This document shows, piece after piece, positions 57,565 through 64,000 of a DNA stretch of 64,000 nt (its first letter is position 1; each line of letters begins with the position of its first letter). Both the position numbers and the translations under genes were made by a program. The stretch is from contig NC_081830.1 of assembly GCF_030867095.1 (NCBI RefSeq), positions 38,688,781 to 38,752,780 of the forward strand, in the 5' to 3' direction. Below the pieces are notes generated by a model. It was not told the DNA's origin. It saw only the letters and a list, made by a program, of their open reading frames with translations, and did not search any database. The DNA is from Alligator mississippiensis. Lineage: Eukaryota; Chordata; Crocodylia; Alligatoridae.

Positions 57565-58874
57565 CTGTGATGAGAGAAAAATGGTGCAGTCATGAGGGTG
57601 AGATGTGGGCTGTTCCAGATGCAGTGTCATCTCACCACCAGCTCCACTTGCCCTGGCCTCCCCACCTGCCACCTCCAGCACCTTGCTCCTCTGCTCCAGA
57701 CACTCAGAGGCTCTTGGGGATCTCAGGGGTTGCTGGAACGAGCAGGGTCCAAGAGCCATCACAGGGGAGCTACATGGAAACACTCTCCTTGGTGGCTGTG
57801 CAGCCATCCTGAAGGCCAGCTCAGCAAGATCAGGTGGATCCAGGTCCCCTCCCTCCACCTCCCCGCACTTCCCTTGTCTCTGGTCCCAGCCAGGGAAGTA
57901 TGCAGCCTGTATGGTTTCCTCCACCTCTGACTTCCCTCTAGCATCAGCTCTAGACAGCTCTGGGTAACTTGCAGAGACAGTCCCCTGAGTAGCTGGCAAC
58001 TCTCTGTGCCGTGGGGAAGGGCACCTGCTAACATGCTCCTCTCATTGCCTCTTTCTGGCCATCTGCCTTCCTGGAGCTGGAGGCATTGCTGTTTTTTCCT
58101 GATGACCTTGCATTGTAGCTGCTGTCTGCCTGAGTGGAGGGGGTGCTCCCTGCCCCTACCTTGCTTGATGGGATGAGGTGCAGAGTCTGATATGCACAAA
58201 CTTTCCCCAGGAGTACAGATTATTTAAGCAGCCCCTCCCAAACATCCAGGGCGAGGTCTGTTCCCTCTTGCTTGCTCTGCTTGTGGTGAGTTAGCAGAAA
58301 GGGGCTACCTCTGGGGTCTTTCCTTTCATCCCTGCCAGCCATTGGGGACTTTTGCTTTGCTGGTGCACTCCTCCCCAGCTCCTTGTGTTCTCAGCCTACA
58401 TCATGTGCTTCCCTGACCAGCTCCCTCACCTTCTCTCCTTCCCCTTCGTGTCTCACTCTTTCTGCTGCCCCCCAGTTCAGTTACTCTGGCTACCCTTGTT
58501 AAAGTAGTTCCACTGCCCGTAGTTTGTTGTTGCCTCTCCTGCTGCCTCATTTCCCTACTATCTGATCTCACTTCCCCCCTCACCCCACTGCTGTACCAGC
58601 TTCGTAGTGAAGTCAGCATGCTCCCCAGCTTTTGCCTGTCAGATCTTGCCACCTGTCAAGTGTCACTCATCCGTGTGGCACTTGTGCATTTCCCCGAGTC
58701 ATTTTCTCCCACACGCTCTTTAGAACGTCACATGTGACATCTGTGACATTTGGAGGCCTCTCTGGCTCCAGGGACAGATGCTAGGCTGTTCCCCATTGAC
58801 CTGTCAGGCAGGAGGCCTCCATCTCCTCTGTCTCTCTCCTGCTTTCTCTTGGTCCCTCCTGTGCGCTCTCACAG

Positions 58875-59444
58875 TTGTCTGTACCAACTGGCCCCTTTCC
58901 TGCTCTACAGCCCCCCACCCATCAGGAAACGCCTGCTCCCCCTTCTACCCCCTTTAAACTAGGCTCACCGGGGGGAGGGGAGTACGAGGGCAGGGGAAGC
59001 TGTGGACCACCAAACCATGTGGCACCCACAAGGACAGCCCAGCCTGAAGAAGGAGAACATTGGGAACCTGAAAGCCATGGGGAGGCCAGCACTACAGAAC
59101 AGGTAAGGAACAAGAAGGTAAGAAACAATGGGCCCCATGGGACTGGGAGCGGGGGGGCAGCAAAGGCACCAGTCGCAGGGCTCAAGTGCCTATATACTAA
59201 TGCTAGGAGCATGGGGAACAAGCAGGATGAACTAGCGCTCCTGCTTGCACTAAACACCTATGACTTAGTGGGGCTAACAGAGACCTGGTGGGATTCATCC
59301 CATGACTGGGCGATACATATTGAGGGCTATAGATTGTATAGAAAGGACAGGTCGGGGAAGAAAGGGGGGGGGGGGTTGCACTTTATGTCAGTGAGCAATA
59401 CACATCAACCCTCATCAAGACAGAATCCGAGGTTGAGGAAGTAG
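58875..59444 (+). pseudogene. CR1 endonuclease fragment
   Basis: The ORF encodes the start of the AP endonuclease (CLYTNARSMGNKQDELALLL, YDLVGLTETWWDSSHDWAIH, GYRLYRKDRSGKKGG). It loses frame at a G run (about 59364-59375). The next endonuclease piece (DLNYPDICWE, near 59600) follows beyond further breaks. Confidence 0.85.
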
Positions 59445-59820
59445 AAGGATTGTGGGTTAGGCTACATGGGGGGCAAGGAGAAAGGGATTTGGTGGTAGGG
59501 GGTCTGCTACAGACCCCCACACCAAGGGGAAGAAATAGATGCGGGGCTCCTGAGGCAACTCTCGGAGACCATAAAAGCTAAAGAGGCGGTAGTCATGAGG
59601 GACCTAAACTACCCGGACATCTGCTGGGAGACGCAGACAGCAAGGTCCCATCGCTCACGCAGGTTTCTAACTTGCGTACAGGACCTCCACCTGACACAGG
59701 AGGTGCATGGTCCCACAAGGGGGAATGCCATACTGGATCATGACATGATAGGGGACCTCCAGATCGGTAGCCATCTGGGAGACTGATCACCTTATAATAG
59801 AATTCAACATAAGACGGCGA

Positions 59821-61929
59821 GTGGGTAAGGTAACTAGTAGGGTGAAAGTGCTAGACTTTAGGAAAGCTGATCTCATTGCACTCAGGCGATTAGTCAAGGA
59901 AGCACTGCAGAGTAGGAGTTTTGATGGGATGGGTGCCCAAGAAGGGTGGCTGTGCCTAAAGGAAACGATCCTTTGGGCACAAAGCAAGACGATCCCCGAG
60001 CGAGGCAAAAGAGGGAAAGGGGCCAGGAGGCTTCCATGGCTGACCAGAGAAATCCAGGGCAGCCTAAGGGCCAAAAGGGGAGCACATAAAAAGTGGAAAC
60101 AGGGTGAGATCACTAAAGATGAATATACCTCCTCTGCTCGTGCTTGTAGGGATGCAGTTAGGCGGGCCAAAGCTACCATGGAGCTGAGGATGGCAACCCA
60201 AGTAAAGGACAACAAGAAATTGTTTTTTAGATATATTGGGAGTAAAAGGAAGGCCCAGGGAGGAATAGGACTGCTGCTAAATGGGCAGAAACAATTGGTG
60301 ACAGATAGGGGGGACAAGGCTGAACTCCTCAACGAGTTCTTTGCCTCAGTGTTCCTAAGCGAGGGGCACGACAAGTCTCTCACTGGGGTTGTAGAGAGGC
60401 AGCAGCAAGGCGCCAGACTTCCATGTGTAGATCCTGAGGTGGTGCAGAGTCACTTGGAAGAACTGGATGCCTTTAAGTCGGCAGGCCCGGATGGGCTCCA
60501 TCCGAGGGTGCTGAAGGCACTGGCCGACGTCATTGCAGAGCCACTGGCGGGAATATTCGAATGCTCGTGGCGCACGGGCCAAGTCCCGGAGGACTGGAAA
60601 AGGGCTAACGTGGTCCCCATTTTCAAAAAGGGGAGGAAGGAGGACCCGGGCAACTATAGGCCGGTCAGTCTCACCTCCATCCTTGGTAAAGTATTTGAAA
60701 AAATTATCAAGGCTCACATTTGTGAGAGCCCGGCAGGACAAATTATGCTGAGGGGAAACCAGCATGGGTTTGTGGCGGGCAGATCGTGCCTGACCAACCT
60801 AGTCTCTTTCTATGACCAGGTTACGAAACGCCTGGACACAGGAGGAGGGGTGGATGTCGTATACTTAGACTTCAGGAAGGCCTTCGATACGGTATCCCAC
60901 CCCATACTGGTGAACAAGTTAAGAGACTGTGACTTGGATGACTGCACAGTCCGGTGGGTGGCGAATTAGCTAGAGGGTCGCACCCAAAGAGTCGTGGTAG
61001 ATGGGTCGGTCTCGACCTGGAAGGGTGTGGGCAGTGGGGTCCCGCAGGGTTCGGTCCTTGGACCGATACTCTTTAATGTCTTCATCAGAGACTTGGACGT
61101 GGGAGTGAAATGTACTCTGTCCAAGTTTGCAGATGACACAAAGCTATGGGGAGAAGTGGACACGCCGGAGGGCAGGGAACAGCTGCAGGCAGACCTGGAT
61201 AGGTTGGATAAGTGGGCAGAAAACAACAGGATGCAGTTCAACAAGGAGAAATGCAAAGTGCTGCACCTAGGGAGGAAAAATGTCCAGCACACCTACAGCC
61301 TAGGGAATGACCTGCTGGGTGGCACAGAGGTGGAAAGGGATCTTGGAGTCCTAGTGGACTCCAAGATGAACATGAGCCGGCAGTGTGACGAAGCCATCAG
61401 AAAAGTCAATGGCACTTTATCGTGCATCAGCAGATGCATGACAAATAGGTCCAGGGAGGTGATACTTCCCCTCTATAGGGCGTTGGTCAGACCGCAGTTG
61501 GAGTACTGCGTGCAATTCTGGGCGCCACACTTCAAGAAGGATGCGGATAACCTGGAGAGGGTACAGCGAAGGGCAACTCGTATGGTCAAGGGCCTGCAGA
61601 CCAAGCCCTACGAGGAGAGACTAGAGAAACTGGACCTTTTCAGCCTCCGCAAGAGAAGGTTGAGAGGCGACCTTGTGGCTGCCTATAAGTTCATCACAGG
61701 GGCACAGAAGGGAATTGGTGAGGATTTATTCACCAAGGCGCCCTCGGGGGTTACAAGAAACAATGGCCACAAGCTAGTAGAGAGCAGATTTAGACTGGAC
61801 ATAAGGAAGAACTTCTTCACAGTTCGAGTGGCCGAGGTCTGGAACGGGCTCCCAAGGGAGGTGGTGCTCTCCCCTACCCTGGGGGTCTTCAAGAGGAGGT
61901 TAGACGAGTATCTAGCTGGGGTCATCTAG
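59821..61929 (+). pseudogene. CR1 reverse transcriptase, interrupted by one stop
   Basis: Two stretches in the same frame (382 and 311 codons) cover the whole RT and C-terminal domain. They are separated by one TAG at 60967-60969 in WVAN*LEGRTQ, where the sister copy at 39.8 kb has WVANWLEGRTQ; a Trp TGG to TAG change explains it. Catalytic FADD and all other RT blocks are present. Confidence 0.9.
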
Positions 61930-62539
61930 ACCCAGCACTCTTTCCTGCTTATGCAGGGGGTCGGACTCGATGATCTATTGAGGTCCCTTCCGACCCTAAC
62001 ATCTATGAATCTATGAATCTACCCTTCCCAACTATGACTGTTAGCTTCCTGGTGCTTTCCTCCAGCTGAGGACCCAGCTGCCATTCTCCATCCAAACACT
62101 GAGCCGAGTGGGAGGAGCTGGGGGCAAAGACCACTCAAACTTTTCAGAGCTCCCCCCTTAAATCGTCCCTGGTACTTTTCCCTCTGGGTTCTCCACAGCT
62201 CTGCTTGGGGAAAGGCAGTTTAGCATTCAGCATAGAGCTTCAAGGATCCAAAGTATGATTTTTGGAGGGGCGAGGGGTGGTGGTCATGCTGCAAAAGAGA
62301 GAGGGAAACAGGTATGGAGGCAGCATGACAGCCCAGCCTACTTCCTGCTCTTTCTGAAAGGCAAGTGTTCCTCCTAGCTTCTCAAGATTAGACAACTGCA
62401 GGTCTTGTGAGGAACACAAGCAATTAAGGAGATGGTCTATTTCCATAGCTGCCCTGTTGGAGCATTTCAAGGACAGATTTTATTTGTTCATTTACACACT
62501 AATATGGTGTGCTAGGAGCAGCAGAGCTAACCAGGATAG

Positions 62540-62553
62540 CCACCAGATGGCTG
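62540..62553 (+). promoter_or_regulatory. CTCF-like motif
   Basis: CCACCAGATGGCTG fits the CTCF core CCASYAGRKGGCRS at 13 of 14 positions, in unique DNA just past the CR1. CTCF sites often mark loop or domain borders. One motif match is weak evidence. Confidence 0.3.
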
Positions 62554-64000
62554 CACAGCATGACTCCATTACCACAAAGCCGCGTACTATTAGTAAGTGC
62601 AAAAAATGCATTAATGCAATTTGCACACGCACAGAAAGACACTCCAAGTTCTGGCACCTACAGCAGTCTTTGCTCAGCACCCCTGCAAATCAATTGTGTT
62701 TCATGGTGGTGCCTATGACTGTCAACATTTATACTTACAAAGTGCCTGAGTTAGTTACTGGGAGAGCCCACAACTATATGTTTTCTGGATTGTGGCTTTA
62801 ATGCCTAAATTGAAACTTAACCTGTAGCTATATCTGCGCATTTAATTATCCTGAAATTTCCTCCAAGGAAAAGACTGTCAAGGGAACAAAGATGACAGAA
62901 GTTGACAGTGGTGTGGAGGTGTGATCACCAGCTTGTTTGAATGTACGAACAAGCTGACACGCCAGTGCTAGGAAGGTATGCTCTGACTGGGAATACAGGA
63001 CCTGAGAAGGGGCCACAGCACAACCAGTGAAATATGCTGAGATCAGCCAGGATAAGTGTATGCTTGCCTTCCCCTCAACAAGATCCCCATGGGCTTTCCC
63101 TCTTCCCCCATTTCAGAGACCCCCTTGCAGCTCTCGCTCGCCCATGTTGGGGATTCTGTGCTCCATCTTTCACTTTCCCTACCCATGCCAGGGGCTTTGT
63201 GAATTCCTATTCCTTGATCCTCCCCATTATCATTCATTTTTTGCTCTCTGATTTGGAGTTCAGCCACGGAAGATGCTGACATCTCCAACTCTCCTGCAAG
63301 GAAGGTCAGAGCTGGGGGGTGTACTGGCTAACATCACCTTAGTTCTCTGCTTGCCAAGCAGCAGTAGAGCCTGGCAGGTGCTGCTGAGACAGCAGACAGA
63401 GAAGCTGCTGAGTTGAGCACAAGTCGTTGCCATGCTCTACAATGAGAACTTTGCAGAGGCCCAGGTGATGGGAAATGGAAACTTCATTCCATTCATTCAA
63501 TGCAGCTGTCTTCTCTACCAAAAACAGTGTAGTCAGTGGTACTGGATAAACCAACCCTTGCCTAAGTGCAAGCACTATCCCTTCTCCCTGGCCATGCACC
63601 TCTCTTGGGCACAAGATTTGAGGTGCCCAATGTCCCTGCCAGCATAGCATCCCTGTTACTCACCCTGAACAAAAGGAGCCTGCAGGAGCTGAGAACAGCA
63701 ACTGTGCTGGTTGCTTGCTCTCACCCTGGCCCTGTGGTACTACTGGGTAGATCAGTGTGCCAGCCTGAGCTGGAAATCTGCTCTGATTGTTGTTAAACAA
63801 CATGGTTTTTAAACTGTTGGGCTTACGCTTATGCTTCCACTGTCTGAAGGGGCAAATGACACCAAGTAAATGTTAAAACACTGGCTATGCAGGCACCTGT
63901 GCCTGCAAAGCCCCGCACAGTGGAGTTTGGGTTCACTGAGCAAGCTGAGGGCTGTCTTCAGCATTGGGGCTGGATATGGGAGAGGATCAAGAACAGAAGC

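Larger units (their letters stand above)
58750..62021 (+). mobile_element. CR1 LINE, endonuclease to 3' end
   Basis: A long CR1 copy: part of ORF1/linker, endonuclease (GLKCLYTNARSMGNKQDELA, GLTETWWD), RT ([59 protein letters not shown]) and the complete C-terminal region to AGVI. The 3' end is TCGATGATCTATTGAGGTCC...ATCTATGAATCTATGAATCTA, the typical CR1 octamer-like tail. The 5' boundary is unclear because the upstream 58.4-58.75 kb DNA could be CR1 5' sequence or host intron. It is the youngest-looking LINE here. Confidence 0.9.
57565..64000. other. NGEF intron continuing beyond the window
   Basis: I searched for the preceding PH-domain exon (an ATYMLKASSQ-like end, minus strand) and did not find it, so this is intron to the window edge. 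It contains a nearly full-coding CR1 (about 58750-62021, plus strand, antisense to NGEF). From 62.0 to 64.0 kb there is unique-looking DNA with a CTCF-like motif at 62540. Confidence 0.65.

Noticed and set aside
56084-57593. Minus-strand ORFs of 206 and 217 codons in NGEF introns
   Set aside because: They are P/S/L/H-rich products of purine-biased intron DNA. Only the short [20 protein letters not shown] part of the second is real NGEF exon.
57565-64000. Further upstream NGEF exons (PH and DH domains)
   Set aside because: No matching minus-strand segment with splice sites was found; only intron and CR1 sequence is visible.

Overview
Vertebrate nuclear DNA with spliced, intron-rich genes. It holds the 3' half of GIGYF2 (+), all coding exons of SNORC (+) and the last three coding exons of NGEF (-). 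This is the gene order I know from human chromosome 2q37 (GIGYF2 - SNORC - NGEF, with NGEF convergent). CR1 LINEs are the main repeat. Their 3' ends (GGTCCCTTCCGACCCTAACATC, then TCTATGAA repeats), the MIR-like SINEs and the hAT/mariner-type MITEs point to a sauropsid. A crocodilian fits best and a turtle is the alternative; this species call is inference.

Layout. 1-2,692: a GIGYF2 intron with a retroposon tail and a GC-rich hAT-like element. 2,693-32,730: fifteen GIGYF2 exons, from inside the GYF domain to the stop codon at 31,037, then a 1.7 kb 3'UTR. The introns hold a solo LTR (4.45-5.20 kb), a 237 bp palindromic element (13.6-13.8 kb), a 3.4 kb antisense LINE (14.35-17.79 kb) and a cluster of DNA transposons that includes one nested in another (28.9-30.06 kb). 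32,730-34,900: GIGYF2-SNORC intergenic DNA. 35,103-48,645: SNORC in three coding exons across 13.5 kb, encoding 121 aa. Intron 1 (10.8 kb) carries a truncated CR1 and several older repeats. 48,670-52,900: convergent intergenic DNA with a probable DNA transposon. 52,900-64,000: the 3' end of NGEF on the minus strand, with the SH3 and C-terminal exons at 54.26-57.56 kb and then an intron running off the window. That intron carries a CR1 whose reverse transcriptase is almost open.

Roles. GIGYF2 is a cytoplasmic adaptor for translational repression and mRNA decay. SNORC is a chondrocyte membrane proteoglycan. NGEF (ephexin-1) is a neuronal Rho-family exchange factor. They are neighbours by conserved synteny and do not form a pathway.

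I found no convincing new multi-gene system. The best second-look items are the nested transposons, the palindromic element, a 24 kb locus point with tandem (NAGNAG) splice acceptor and weak donor in GIGYF2, a perfect 11 bp inverted repeat in the SNORC leader, the very short SNORC 3'UTR, and an unidentified 54-codon coding-like fragment at 35.95-36.12 kb.
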